64,000 nt of DNA from NCBI GenBank assembly GCA_964588285.1, contig CAZPNX010000005.1:40267-104266 (forward strand), in the 5' to 3' direction. Numbering within the stretch: the stretch's first letter is position 1; every line of letters begins with the position of its first letter. The DNA is from CAZPNX01 sp964588285 (GTDB taxonomy: Bacteria; Edwardsbacteria; AC1; EtOH8). Shown here piece after piece: positions 1-8,604 of this stretch. The notes beneath the pieces were generated by a model. That model ran no database searches. It saw nothing but the letters and a program-made list of their open reading frames with translations, and had not been told where the DNA came from. Made by a program: the position numbers and the translations under genes.

Positions 1-1
1 C

Positions 2-1696
2 CGGCTGCGCATCGCCTGGGCCGGGCTGGTGCTGCTGGCCTCGTCCGGTCTGGGTCTGCTGCCGCCGCTTTTGGTGCGCCGGGCCATAGATATCGACATA
101 GGGACCGGGAATTTTTCCGGCCTGGCGGCCACGGCCGGCGCTTACATCCTGCTGCAGATGGCCATTTTCGGAATAAACTACCTGATGGCGGTGGCCCTGG
201 AGGGACTGGGGGTGCGCATGGTTTCGGCCCTCAAGGAGCGGCTTTTCGGCCACATGATGGGGTTGGACGTTTCGTTTTACGACCTCCATCCGGTGGGGAA
301 GCTGATCGCCAGGGTGGAGAGCGACACCGAGGCCATCAGGAGGCTTTTCACCACCACCATGTTCACCCTGCTGGGAGCGGTGGTAAGCCTGATCGGCATG
401 GTGGCCGTCATGGCAACGGTGAGCTTCAAGCTGTTCCTGGCCGTATCGCTTCTGATCCCGCCCATTGTCCTGCTGACCGTGCTTTTCCAGCGCATAGTGC
501 GGCCGATGTTCGCCGTGGTCCGACGGAAGTATGCCGAGATCGTGGGCTTTTTGACCGAGATGATCCAGGGGATGCGGGTGGTCCAAGCCTTCTCCCGGGA
601 GCCGGCGGTGGCCCAGGCCATGGCCGGTCTCAACCGCTCCTATCTCAAGACCCTGATCCCGGCCGAGATACTGGACATGGGGTTCTTCTCCCTGGTGGGG
701 CTGTTTGAGATACTGGGCTTGGCCATCATCCTATTCCTCGGCGGAGGGATGGTGGCCAGGGGTCTGTTGACCATCGGCTCCTTGGTGCTTTTCCTGGGAT
801 ACCTGCGACAGTTCTTCATGCCGGTCTACGCCTTCTCGGAGCAGGTGGGCATAATGCTGAGGGCCTTCGCCGCGGCCGAACGGGTTTTTCAGATATTGGA
901 CATAGAGCCTTCGGTGACTTCCCCCCGGACCGGGTCCGGCCAGGCGACTTTCTCCGATAGGATCGAGTTCAGCCATGTTTATTTTTCCTACGGGGACAGA
1001 TCGGGCCAGCAGGAACCGGACTGGGTGCTCAAGGATGTGTCCTTCACCGTCAAACGGGGCGAGCGGGTGGCCCTGGTCGGAGCCACCGGCGGCGGCAAGA
1101 CCTCGATCGTCAACCTGCTGCTGCGCTTCTATGATCCCCAGCAAGGTGTCATCGCCATTGATGGAAAGGATATTCGAGAGGTTTCGCTTACCGATTTGAG
1201 GGAAAAGTTCGGCCTCGTGCTTCAGGATGTCTATCTTTTTCCGGGAACCATCCGCGAGAACCTGACTCTGGGCGCCGGCATGGCAGACAACAGGCTGCTG
1301 AAGGCCATCGAACTGCTGGGACTGAAGCGGCTTTTAAGGCGGTTTCCCCAAGGGCTGGATTCCGAACTGGCCGAACGCGGGGCCAATCTGTCCCAGGGGG
1401 AGAGACAGCTGCTGTCTTTTGCCCGGGCTCTGGCCTTCGATCCGGAGATCCTGATACTGGATGAAGCCACCTCTTCGGTGGACCCCCTTTCGGAGCGCCT
1501 GATCCAGTCCGGCATCAAAAGGCTGCTGGCCGGCCGGACGGCCATCATCATCGCCCACCGGCTGTCTACCATTATGGACGCCGACCGCATCCTGGTGGTC
1601 TACAAGGGCCGGATTGCGGAACAAGGCACCCATGGGGATCTGATGGAGAAGAACGGATATTATGCCAAACTCTATCGGATTCAGTTCGCCGCCTAA
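2..1696 (+). CDS. ABC exporter half-transporter (5'-truncated by window edge)
   Basis: One half of a predicted heterodimeric inner-membrane ABC exporter. The frame is already open at base 2, so the true start lies outside the window; the GTG at 29 is probably internal because RLRIAWAGL upstream continues the first membrane helix. Membrane helices are followed by an ATPase domain with Walker A GATGGGKTS (bases 1079-1105), signature LSQGERQLL (from 1388), Walker B ILILDEATSSVD with catalytic Glu at 1463-1465, and switch His in IIAHRLST. The signature departs from LSGGQ. The next gene starts eight bases later and carries the complementary defect in Walker B. From established knowledge, heterodimers such as TM287/TM288 and BmrC/BmrD pair in this way. 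The substrate cannot be read; drugs or lipids are usual for this family. Confidence 0.9.
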   Translation, partial: RLRIAWAGLVLLASSGLGLLPPLLVRRAIDIDIGTGNFSGLAATAGAYILLQMAIFGINYLMAVALEGLGVRMVSALKERLFGHMMGLDVSFYDLHPVGKLIARVESDTEAIRRLFTTTMFTLLGAVVSLIGMVAVMATVSFKLFLAVSLLIPPIVLLTVLFQRIVRPMFAVVRRKYAEIVGFLTEMIQGMRVVQAFSREPAVAQAMAGLNRSYLKTLIPAEILDMGFFSLVGLFEILGLAIILFLGGGMVARGLLTIGSLVLFLGYLRQFFMPVYAFSEQVGIMLRAFAAAERVFQILDIEPSVTSPRTGSGQATFSDRIEFSHVYFSYGDRSGQQEPDWVLKDVSFTVKRGERVALVGATGGGKTSIVNLLLRFYDPQQGVIAIDGKDIREVSLTDLREKFGLVLQDVYLFPGTIRENLTLGAGMADNRLLKAIELLGLKRLLRRFPQGLDSELAERGANLSQGERQLLSFARALAFDPEILILDEATSSVDPLSERLIQSGIKRLLAGRTAIIIAHRLSTIMDADRILVVYKGRIAEQGTHGDLMEKNGYYAKLYRIQFAA

Positions 1697-1704
1697 ATAA
1701 TGCA

Positions 1705-3513
1705 ATGACAATAGAGATACAAGAAGAAAAGAAAGATTTGGGCAGCCTGAGGCTGGTGTTCGGCTGGTTGATCGAATATTGGAGGCGGCACCCCATGAAG
1801 CTGGCCGCTCTGGTTTCGATGACCATGGTCTACACCGCCCTGGCCATTAGCTATCCGGTGTTCTTCAAGCAGGTGGTGGACGGGCTTAAAAGCGGAGCCC
1901 AGGCCTCGGAGATAAATCGGAATGTCCTTTTCCTTTTGGTTCTGGGAGGAAGCGCCGCAGTGCTTAACTGGCTGCTGATGTCCACCCGGGGATGGACCAA
2001 CATGAAGATCGACGCCGAGCTGAGGGACCGCATCTTCCGCCATCTGACTTTAATGGGCCCGGGATTCTTCGCCCGGCACCGCACCGGAGACCTGATCACC
2101 CGGCTGACCGACGACCTGGGGGAGAAACTGTCCTGGTACACCTGCTCCGGCGTCTTTCGGGCGCTTCAGGGTCTGTTCGTCTTCGCCTTTGTGATGGCGG
2201 TTATGATAAGGATGAATCCCACTCTGGCCGCCCTGTCGCTGCTGCCGATGCCTCTCATCATAGCCGCCTTCGTCAAGGGCGAGAGCGGCTTTGAGCGGCG
2301 CTACCGCGGCCTGCAGCAAGCCATCTCCGCCGTCAACGACTTTCTGGAATCCTGCCTGTCCGGCATCAGGGTGATCAAGGTCTATAACCGTCTTGACCAC
2401 CAAAAGCAGGTGTTTGAGGTCGTGATGAAGGACCGGATCGGAGCCGAGCTGAGGAGCGTTAAAGCCGAAGGCCTGTTCAACGCCTTCAACTCCTTCATCA
2501 ACCAATCCGGGGTGATGGTGGTGCTGCTGGCTGGCGGCTATCTGGTGATCAAGGGGCGTCTTTCCCTGGGCAGCTTTGTGGCCTTCAACACCTACGCTTT
2601 GATGTTGATCGAACCCTTCTGGAACTTGGGCAACTTCTTCATGGCCGGCAAGAGGGCGGCGGTTTCCTACTCGCGGGTCAGGGAGCTGCTGGATGCGAAG
2701 CCGGAAATCGAGGAAGCCGAATTTCCGGAGCCGGCCGTGTTCAAGGATAGAATACGGTTCGAAGGGGTCGGCTTTGCCTACGGCCAGGGCAAGCCGGTAT
2801 TGACCGCAATAAACTTCGAGGTGGCCAAGGGCTGGAAGGTGGCGCTAACGGGCGAGGTGGGCAGCGGCAAGACCACCCTGATCGGCCTGCTGCTGCGGTT
2901 CTACGATCCCCGGCAGGGCAGGATCACCATAGACGGACGGGACATCAGGCGGATGAGGCTTAGGGAGCTGAGGAGCCTGATGGGCTACGCCCCTCAGGAG
3001 GCACTGCTGTTCTCGGAGACCATTCTCAACAACATCATTTTTCACCGGACCGAGGTGGATGAGGCCAGGGCTTTGGCGGCGGGGTACGTGGCCCAGCTGG
3101 ACCGTGAGGTCGAGGGCATGTCACAGGGATACGGCACCAGGGTGGGTCAGCGCGGTCTGACCCTGTCCGGCGGGCAAAAGCAGCGGGCCTCGCTGGCCCG
3201 GGCCATCGTGGAGCGGATCTCGGCCGGCCATCCCCAGATACTGGTTCTGGACGACATCACCTCGGCTTTGGACGCCGCCACCGAGGCCCTGGTCTGGAGT
3301 GAACTTGAGGAGAAGTTGCCGGGAGCCACTTGCTTCATAATCTCCCACCGCACCTCCACCGTCGAGTGGGCCGATCTAATCATAGTGCTCAAGGAAGGAA
3401 GGATTGAGGAAATGGGATCGCACCAAGAGCTGATGGCCAGGAACGGATACTATGTCAGTCTGCGGGAAAGACTGCGTTTGGACGAGAATGGCAATGGAGG
3501 CGGCCCCACATAG
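1705..3513 (+). CDS. ABC exporter half-transporter with degenerate ATP site
   Basis: Second half of the heterodimeric exporter, 602 residues, full length for the family. A transmembrane domain (about residues 25-320) precedes an ATPase domain with Walker A GEVGSGKTT (383-391), signature LSGGQ (487-491) and Walker B ILVLDDITSALD. The usual catalytic Glu is Asp517 here. This Asp site would be completed by the non-canonical LSQGE signature of the upstream subunit. The Glu site of the upstream subunit would be completed by the canonical LSGGQ of this one. That gives one consensus and one degenerate ATP site, as in characterised heterodimeric exporters. The start is the ATG eight bases after the preceding stop. 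The stop codon lies inside a strong terminator hairpin. Confidence 0.92.
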   Translation: MTIEIQEEKKDLGSLRLVFGWLIEYWRRHPMKLAALVSMTMVYTALAISYPVFFKQVVDGLKSGAQASEINRNVLFLLVLGGSAAVLNWLLMSTRGWTNMKIDAELRDRIFRHLTLMGPGFFARHRTGDLITRLTDDLGEKLSWYTCSGVFRALQGLFVFAFVMAVMIRMNPTLAALSLLPMPLIIAAFVKGESGFERRYRGLQQAISAVNDFLESCLSGIRVIKVYNRLDHQKQVFEVVMKDRIGAELRSVKAEGLFNAFNSFINQSGVMVVLLAGGYLVIKGRLSLGSFVAFNTYALMLIEPFWNLGNFFMAGKRAAVSYSRVRELLDAKPEIEEAEFPEPAVFKDRIRFEGVGFAYGQGKPVLTAINFEVAKGWKVALTGEVGSGKTTLIGLLLRFYDPRQGRITIDGRDIRRMRLRELRSLMGYAPQEALLFSETILNNIIFHRTEVDEARALAAGYVAQLDREVEGMSQGYGTRVGQRGLTLSGGQKQRASLARAIVERISAGHPQILVLDDITSALDAATEALVWSELEEKLPGATCFIISHRTSTVEWADLIIVLKEGRIEEMGSHQELMARNGYYVSLRERLRLDENGNGGGPT

Positions 3514-3525
3514 GGCCGCCTCCAT
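3494..3525. terminator. 13-bp hairpin between convergent genes
   Basis: A perfect 13-bp inverted repeat (3494-3506 with 3513-3525) has a six-base loop CACATA and encloses the stop codon of the ABC gene. A short T-rich stretch follows on the plus strand. It sits between two convergent genes and probably ends transcription from the plus strand, perhaps from both. Confidence 0.75.
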
Positions 3526-3551
3526 CTTGTTGCTTGAGACCGGCCGGCTTA

Positions 3552-4691
3552 CTACTTGACGACCGCCATTTTCCTGGTGGCCGCAGTTTGTCCGTTTATT
3601 CTCAATTGATAGAAATAGATTCCGGGCGGCTGGGGTTTGCCTCTGGAATCTCGGGCATTCCAAGAGATGGAGTGTGAACCGGCACTTGACGGCGGCATGA
3701 GCCGGGCCACCTCCAGCCCCAGGACGTTGAAGATGACAACCTCCACCCCGGCCGGGGCGGCCAGGCTGTATAGTATATTGGTGGAGCCGGTGAATGGGTT
3801 GGGCCGGTTGCCCAGCAACCGGGCGCCAGCCGCGGGCGAACCGGTAAGGCCTTCGACCCCCATGTCGGGGAAGTAAGCGCGGCGGATCAGGGTGCTGTCC
3901 AGTATGAATGGATTAGGTTTGTTCTCCTGACGAAGGGCTATCCTCTTAGTGCGTGTTATCTCGGCCTGGTCGGCGGCATCGGTACAGTGCCATTGGTAGA
4001 GGTCTTCCTTTTCACTCATCCACCAGGCGGAGTCGGGTTCCGTCGCAAGATACTGCGAACGCCAGATTGTAAAAAAATAGTATTGGGCCCTGGCTATGTT
4101 GCCCTCGTTTGACTCGCGAATCTCGCACCTTCCGTTCCAGGCGGTTGTTCCTAGATCAATCTCGGTGTAACCGTCTATGTTGCTCGAAGGTATGCTCGTT
4201 TGATAGGTGTCGTTGATGTACCACCGCTCGGTTTCGGAGTCGGGAATCTCGCGGAACGGGTAACTCGACCGTGCACTGTTTATGACGTCTCGAGAAGGGA
4301 ATAAATGATGCATGTCCGATTCTTGAGGATAATTATCTGCACCAAGGCTTTGGGGCCAGGAGTGCTCGCAGTTGATATGGCGAGCCTCGGCATATTGGCT
4401 GGGATCAGCGGTCGTAGGGTCCATCCATATCTTGAACCCGCCATAGATGCACCGGAGTGTATCATTGTGGCAATCGATATGTGCAAAAAGGGTATCTTTG
4501 GCTGTGTTGTAGCCAAGATTGCTATTGGCCGTATAGCGGGCTCGCAGGGAATCGCACAGTTGTCTGCCCAGCAAACCGGGGAAAATCGTCGAATCCGGCG
4601 GCACGGTGCCGGCATAAACGCTCTGTGTAAAAACGGCCCAAAAGATAGCACCGCATACCATATATAGCGTTTTCTTGCTAAAAGGTCTCAT
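3552..4691 (-). CDS. Secreted endonuclease I family nuclease with C-terminal sorting-like domain
   Basis: Predicted extracellular nuclease. The N-terminus (MRPFSKKTLYM, hydrophobic core, cleavage near VYA-G) is a Sec signal peptide. The catalytic region matches the endonuclease I/NucM family: NCEHSWPQ at about residues 107-114 and DMHHLFPS at about 126-133 hold the metal/catalytic His residues, followed by NSARSSYPF and a GNIARAQYYF block. The last 80 or so residues form a separate Ig-like domain (RPNPFTGST, then GIYFYQLRING, ending TRKMAVVK), like type IX secretion tails. An ATG at 4709 is also in frame; I prefer 4691 because the putative minus-strand promoter (-10 at 4722-4727) would leave almost no leader for 4709. 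The likely role is nucleic-acid scavenging outside the cell. Confidence 0.88.
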   Translation of the reverse strand: MRPFSKKTLYMVCGAIFWAVFTQSVYAGTVPPDSTIFPGLLGRQLCDSLRARYTANSNLGYNTAKDTLFAHIDCHNDTLRCIYGGFKIWMDPTTADPSQYAEARHINCEHSWPQSLGADNYPQESDMHHLFPSRDVINSARSSYPFREIPDSETERWYINDTYQTSIPSSNIDGYTEIDLGTTAWNGRCEIRESNEGNIARAQYYFFTIWRSQYLATEPDSAWWMSEKEDLYQWHCTDAADQAEITRTKRIALRQENKPNPFILDSTLIRRAYFPDMGVEGLTGSPAAGARLLGNRPNPFTGSTNILYSLAAPAGVEVVIFNVLGLEVARLMPPSSAGSHSISWNARDSRGKPQPPGIYFYQLRINGQTAATRKMAVVK

Positions 4692-4721
4692 ATCTTGTCT
4701 TCGACACATTCATTATATATA

Positions 4722-4749
4722 ATAATACTCCAAAGCTTGGAAAAGTCAA
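4722..4749 (-). promoter_or_regulatory. Predicted sigma70-type promoter of the endonuclease gene
   Basis: On the minus strand, TTGACT (4749-4744) is followed after 16 bases by TATTAT (4727-4722). It lies 30 bases upstream of the preferred endonuclease start. The -35 is 14 bases from the divergent ABC-F start codon, so the two genes share a very short control region. Confidence 0.55.
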
Positions 4750-4762
4750 GCATTTTCTTTTC

Positions 4763-6718
4763 ATGATACGTTTGGCGAATATAACGATCAGGTTTGGAGA
4801 AGAATATCTTTTCCGCGACCTGACCTGGAACATCGGACTGGGGGAACGGCTGGCGCTGGTGGGGCCGAACGGCGCCGGCAAGTCGACGCTTTTCAAGGTC
4901 GCCATGGGTTTCTTCTCCCCGACCGACGGACAGGTTGTCAGGTCAAGGCGCACCAGGATGGGATATCTTCCCCAGGAGGAGGTGGTGATGGCCGGCCGGA
5001 GCGTGCTGGACGAGGCCATGTCCGCATTTGGGGACAGGCTGGCCCTCAAGGACGAGGCCGACGAGCTCGCGACGGTTCTGGCCAGCATGCCTCCGGATGA
5101 TCCCGAGTACCCGGCAGTTTTAGAACGTTATGGCCAACTCTCCAACCTGTTCGAGAAGTATGACGGTTACCAACTGGAGGCTAAGGCCAAGGAGGTCCTA
5201 CAGGGCCTGGGTTTTGCCCCCGGCGATCTATGCGAACGGGTGGAGACATTTTCCGGGGGCTGGCAGATGCGTTTGGCCCTGGCCAAGCTGCTTTTGGAAG
5301 AACCCTCATATCTGCTTTTGGACGAGCCCACCAACCATTTGGACATCGAGGCCATGGATTTTCTGGAATCGTTTCTCAGGGGGTTCAAGGGGGCGGTGGC
5401 CATAATATCCCACGATCGCTACTTCGTGGATCGAACGGTGCGGAAGGTCTACGAATTGGAGCTGGGGAGGTTTTCTGTCTACCATACCAATTACACCGGT
5501 TACCTCAAGGAGAAGGAGAAACGCCGGGAGCTACTTATAAAGCAGAGGGAGCAGCAAACCAGGGAGATCGAGCACGTTCGGGAGTTCATCGCCCGCTGGA
5601 AGGGAAACTACATCAAGCGGGCCATGGTCACCAGCCGGGAGAGGATGCTGGAGCGTCTGCTGGCAGAGAGGATCGAGATCCCATCCGACCCCAGGCAGGT
5701 AAAGCTGAGATTGCCGGAGCCGCCGCACTGCGGCCAAAGGCTGTTGGAGCTGAAGGGGGTCTCCAAGAGCTACGGCGAAAAAACGGTGTTGTCAGGGGTG
5801 GATCTGCTGTTGCTCCGTGGCCGGAAGCTGGCCCTGGCCGGGGTCAACGGGGCCGGCAAAACGACCTTGATGCGCATCCTGGCCGGCCAGGATCCCTGTT
5901 TTCAAGGCGAGCGGCGTGAGTATCCGGACGTGACTATAGCCTATTTCTCCCAGCAGACGGCCGAGATGCTGGACCCGGGGCTGACGGTGCTGGAGACGAT
6001 TGAGGCGGCGGCTCCGGAGCTAAGGCAGGAGCAGGCACGGACCGTCCTGGGAGCCTTTTTATTTCCGGGCGATGCCGTTTACAAAAAAGTCAAAGTGCTC
6101 TCCGGCGGCGAGAAGTCCCGGCTGGCCCTGTGCAAGATCCTGATGACCCCGGCCAATCTTCTTGTCATGGACGAGCCGACCAACCATCTGGATCTGGCCA
6201 GCAAGATCATCCTGGAACGGGCACTGCAGGCCTACCGGGGGTCGCTGGTGCTGGTGACCCACGACCGCTATCTGATGGACCGGGTGGCCGACACCATCGT
6301 CGAGGTGGCCGGCGGCGGCATAAAGCTCTATCCGGGGAACTATACGGACTACATTTGGAAAAAACAGCAAACTCAACTAACAGATAACAGTAACCAGATA
6401 ACAACCGTCAAAGCCGTGAGCTCGATCAAGGAGGGTTGGAAGGAGGCCAAGAGGAGGAAGGGCGAGGCCGAGGCGGCCGAGCGGAGGCACAGGAGGAAGG
6501 TCGAGGAGTTGGAGGAGCGGATTCACCGGCTGGAGCAAAGGCAGAAGGCGCTGGAGTCGGACCACGGCGGGCTGGCCGATCCCGAGGTTTACTCCAACGG
6601 CGAGAAGATGAAGGGGCTGATGAACGAGTTTCAAGCAAACAGGGAGGAGATGAGAAGACTTTACGATCGGTGGGAGAAATACATAGGGGATGAGGTTCCA
6701 AGCCTCTCTGAAGACTGA
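4763..6718 (+). CDS. ABC-F family ATPase (Uup/YdiF-like)
   Basis: Cytoplasmic ribosome-associated ATPase of the ABC-F family with no membrane domain. Two ABC domains are visible: the first with GPNGAGKS (residues 34-41), signature FSGGWQMRL and LLLDEPTNHLD; the second with GVNGAGKTT, LSGGEKSRL and LVMDEPTNHLD. Between them is a charged helical linker (about 245-310) rich in Lys, Arg and Glu, corresponding to the P-site tRNA interaction motif. The last 95 or so residues are a charged coiled coil like that of Uup. From family knowledge, these proteins rescue or regulate ribosomes and some give antibiotic resistance; which applies is not readable. The start codon follows a pyrimidine stretch with no clear Shine-Dalgarno, so translation may be weak or leaderless. 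Confidence 0.92.
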   Translation: MIRLANITIRFGEEYLFRDLTWNIGLGERLALVGPNGAGKSTLFKVAMGFFSPTDGQVVRSRRTRMGYLPQEEVVMAGRSVLDEAMSAFGDRLALKDEADELATVLASMPPDDPEYPAVLERYGQLSNLFEKYDGYQLEAKAKEVLQGLGFAPGDLCERVETFSGGWQMRLALAKLLLEEPSYLLLDEPTNHLDIEAMDFLESFLRGFKGAVAIISHDRYFVDRTVRKVYELELGRFSVYHTNYTGYLKEKEKRRELLIKQREQQTREIEHVREFIARWKGNYIKRAMVTSRERMLERLLAERIEIPSDPRQVKLRLPEPPHCGQRLLELKGVSKSYGEKTVLSGVDLLLLRGRKLALAGVNGAGKTTLMRILAGQDPCFQGERREYPDVTIAYFSQQTAEMLDPGLTVLETIEAAAPELRQEQARTVLGAFLFPGDAVYKKVKVLSGGEKSRLALCKILMTPANLLVMDEPTNHLDLASKIILERALQAYRGSLVLVTHDRYLMDRVADTIVEVAGGGIKLYPGNYTDYIWKKQQTQLTDNSNQITTVKAVSSIKEGWKEAKRRKGEAEAAERRHRRKVEELEERIHRLEQRQKALESDHGGLADPEVYSNGEKMKGLMNEFQANREEMRRLYDRWEKYIGDEVPSLSED

Positions 6719-6720
6719 GA

Positions 6721-6749
6721 TTGACAGCCCAGGCTTTTTAGAATAAAAT
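6721..6749 (+). promoter_or_regulatory. Near-consensus sigma70 promoter
   Basis: TTGACA (6721-6726), 17-base spacer, TAAAAT (6744-6749). It begins two bases after the ABC-F stop codon and lies 34 bases ahead of the next start codon, which has GGAG at 6772. It is therefore the likely promoter of the CsgG/LpoB-like gene. Confidence 0.75.
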
Positions 6750-6782
6750 GGAGCCTGTAAAAACTTTGAATGGAGATAAAAT

Positions 6783-7640
6783 ATGGCCTTTCGGGTTATT
6801 TTGGTTTTCATCGTTCTTTTCTTTGGCTGGGCCCTGCCGCTTGACGCCCAGGAGCAGCAGCGGGTGTCGGTGGCCGGCATCAGGGCGAACAGCGAAAGGG
6901 CCAGGCTGGTGGCCGCCAGGATGGCGGGCCTTCTGGAGGCAGAGATGCTGAAGCAGACAGGGCTTAAGGTGGTGGAGCGTAAGGAGAGCGATCTGGTCTT
7001 TCAGGAACAGAGGCTCCAGCAGACCGGGATCACCGAGGTGGCCACCGCGGTCGAGCTGGGCAAAAACCTCAACGTGGACAGGATGATCTTCGGCGCGGTG
7101 GAGGAAGCCGCCGGCACCCTCCACATTATCCTCAAAGCGGTCCGGGTGGAGAACAGCGAGCTGGCGTTCTCCGGATCGGACGAAGCCGAGGTCGGCAACC
7201 GGGCGGCAGTCAACAAGGCCTATTACGGATTGGTGGAAAGGCTGTTGACGGCCTTGACCGGCAGGGAGGTCAGCATTGCCCGGCCGACCGGCCCCCAGAG
7301 GCTGGTTCTATTGCTGACTGAAGGGGACCTCAATCCTGCCGTCAATCTGCCCAAAAAATCGGCGGTGATGGTTATGCTGCTGGCGGACAACCAGGCGGTG
7401 GACAGCGCGGTGGTTGCCAAACGAACCGGATGGGGGGAATGGAACGCCAGATTGACAGTGCCCAACTACGAGTCCCAGGAGATCTCGGTCAATTTTTATA
7501 CCAAGGGGCCAGGGGTGAGACAATTTATCGGCAGTTGCAGCTTCGAAACGCCGGCCGATGGAGTCTTTTCTTTCGGGACAACGGATCAGTCCGGCAAGAC
7601 GGCTGCCAGCCGCTTCAGGTTGGCGTTGGAAATTGAGTAG
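6783..7640 (+). CDS. Exported protein with CsgG/LpoB-like N-terminal domain
   Basis: 285 residues with a Sec signal peptide (MAFRVILVFIVLFFGWALPLDA). The mature N-terminal half has the pattern of the CsgG/LpoB/TolB-N-like fold: VAGIRANSERARLVAARM, a helix ending in an AEMLKQTGLKVVERK segment, then GKNLNVDRMIFGAVEE. The C-terminal half (about 165-285) looks like a beta-rich domain, with a segment (LVLLLTEGDLNPAVNLPKKS) that might bind a partner. There is no lipobox Cys, unlike CsgG or LpoB. The gene has its own promoter and is followed by a strong terminator, so it appears monocistronic. Function unknown; an envelope role is inferred. Confidence 0.65.
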   Translation: MAFRVILVFIVLFFGWALPLDAQEQQRVSVAGIRANSERARLVAARMAGLLEAEMLKQTGLKVVERKESDLVFQEQRLQQTGITEVATAVELGKNLNVDRMIFGAVEEAAGTLHIILKAVRVENSELAFSGSDEAEVGNRAAVNKAYYGLVERLLTALTGREVSIARPTGPQRLVLLLTEGDLNPAVNLPKKSAVMVMLLADNQAVDSAVVAKRTGWGEWNARLTVPNYESQEISVNFYTKGPGVRQFIGSCSFETPADGVFSFGTTDQSGKTAASRFRLALEIE

Positions 7641-7673
7641 ATCCTAGCCGACCCTTGGCTAAAGGGCGTTTTA

Positions 7674-7699
7674 AAAACCCCGCCTGGTGGCGGGGTTTT
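7674..7699. terminator. Bidirectional intrinsic terminator
   Basis: Perfect 11-bp stem (7674-7684 with 7689-7699), loop TGGT. The stem starts with four A and ends with four T, so it reads as an intrinsic terminator on both strands. It sits between the convergent CsgG-like and lipoprotein genes. Confidence 0.9.
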
Positions 7700-7719
7700 C
7701 CATTTCTCGCAGAGATCCG

Positions 7720-8145
7720 CTAAAAGCTGATGGTGAAATCCCGAACCGTAAAGGTTTTATTATTGCCGTAGGCATCGGTGCCGCTATAAGTGAATGTCAT
7801 GGTGCGCATATTATTTGCATCATAACCAATGGCGGCTCTGAGTGTATTCAAGGCGGTGGAATCCCAGGTTAAAATCAGATCGCTTGAATCCTTGGCCGGT
7901 ATGTAAAATGTCATATCGGTGTTTATAGTCTGAGTATTGGCGCCACGACATACAAGCCTTTCTCTGGTGATGACGGCATCCACATTGTTTAAGTTTTTAA
8001 AAGTAAAGGTGATCTCGTTAACGCCGGTCAAGGCGGGCGGATCGGCCTTGGTTATCTCCACTTCTGGATTGGGAAAGGCTGAAGTGCATCCGATTATAGC
8101 CAAGGCCAGCAATCCGCAGGCTGAGACGATCCTTAAGTTTTTCAT
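7720..8145 (-). CDS. Small predicted lipoprotein
   Basis: 141 residues. The N-terminus MKNLRIVSACGLLALAIIGC is a lipoprotein signal with lipobox AIIGC (Cys20). The mature part is beta-rich and polar, with an ITFTFKNLNNVDAVITR segment that suggests a small Ig-like or fibronectin-like domain. A strong Shine-Dalgarno (AAGGAG) precedes the start. It has a near-consensus promoter of its own and ends at the shared terminator. I recognise no family. Its divergent position next to the pilus operon does not prove a functional link. Confidence 0.75.
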   Translation of the reverse strand: MKNLRIVSACGLLALAIIGCTSAFPNPEVEITKADPPALTGVNEITFTFKNLNNVDAVITRERLVCRGANTQTINTDMTFYIPAKDSSDLILTWDSTALNTLRAAIGYDANNMRTMTFTYSGTDAYGNNKTFTVRDFTISF

Positions 8146-8213
8146 GTTTTTTCTCCTTTTTATCTTTTTTGATATTCTGAAATTACGAGGTATATATTAA
8201 CCTCAACTTTAGA

Positions 8214-8242
8214 AATATATTATAACTGGAGCTTTTTGTCAA
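8214..8242 (-). promoter_or_regulatory. Near-consensus promoter of the small lipoprotein
   Basis: On the minus strand, TTGACA (8242-8237), 17-base spacer, TATATT (8219-8214). It drives the lipoprotein gene starting at 8145 and is back to back with the plus-strand promoter at 8283. Confidence 0.75.
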
Positions 8243-8282
8243 GAGAAAAAATAAAATAATTTATTTGTGATAAAAATAATGC

Positions 8283-8311
8283 TTGACAAACATATTCAAA
8301 ACAGTTAGAAT
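8283..8311 (+). promoter_or_regulatory. Near-consensus promoter ahead of HTH-pil operon
   Basis: TTGACA (8283-8288), exactly 17 bases, TAGAAT (8306-8311). A run of alternating AT follows at 8325-8350. It is the only clear promoter upstream of the HTH gene and pilMNOPQ, so the HTH protein is probably cotranscribed with the pilus genes. Confidence 0.75.
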
Positions 8312-8370
8312 ATCCATCAGATTGATTATATATATATAAATATATATCATTATAATAAAGCGAGGAAACT

Positions 8371-8556
8371 ATGCCGGTATCACCGAAAGAAATCGATTCA
8401 GCCAAGCTGTATACGGTTTCCGAGACGGCGAAGATTCTGGCCGTAACCGATCAAACCCTGCGCAAACATCTTTCCGAAAGGCGCATTTCAGGAAAGAAGG
8501 TTGGCAGGCGCTGGCTGATAAAGGGCAGCGAAATCCAAAAATTCATTGGAGAATAA
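8371..8556 (+). CDS. Excisionase/MerR-type helix-turn-helix protein
   Basis: 61 residues, almost entirely one winged-HTH domain of the excisionase (Xis/HTH_17) family: YTVSETAKILAVTDQTLRKH is the recognition region and KVGRRWLIKGSEIQKFI the wing. The start is preceded by GAGGAAA. There is no integrase or other phage gene nearby, so an excision role is unlikely. Such stand-alone domains often act as small DNA-binding regulators. It is 48 bases upstream of pilM with no terminator between, suggesting one transcript. Regulation of the pilus genes is an inference. Confidence 0.8.
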   Translation: MPVSPKEIDSAKLYTVSETAKILAVTDQTLRKHLSERRISGKKVGRRWLIKGSEIQKFIGE

Positions 8557-8604
8557 TGACCTCGCAAAAAAAATTAAACAATAGCTTTACGAGGTGACCA
8601 TAAA

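Noticed and set aside
8371..8556. Excisionase as sign of a prophage or integrated element
   Set aside because: No integrase, attachment repeats or phage genes nearby; it is followed directly by pilM.
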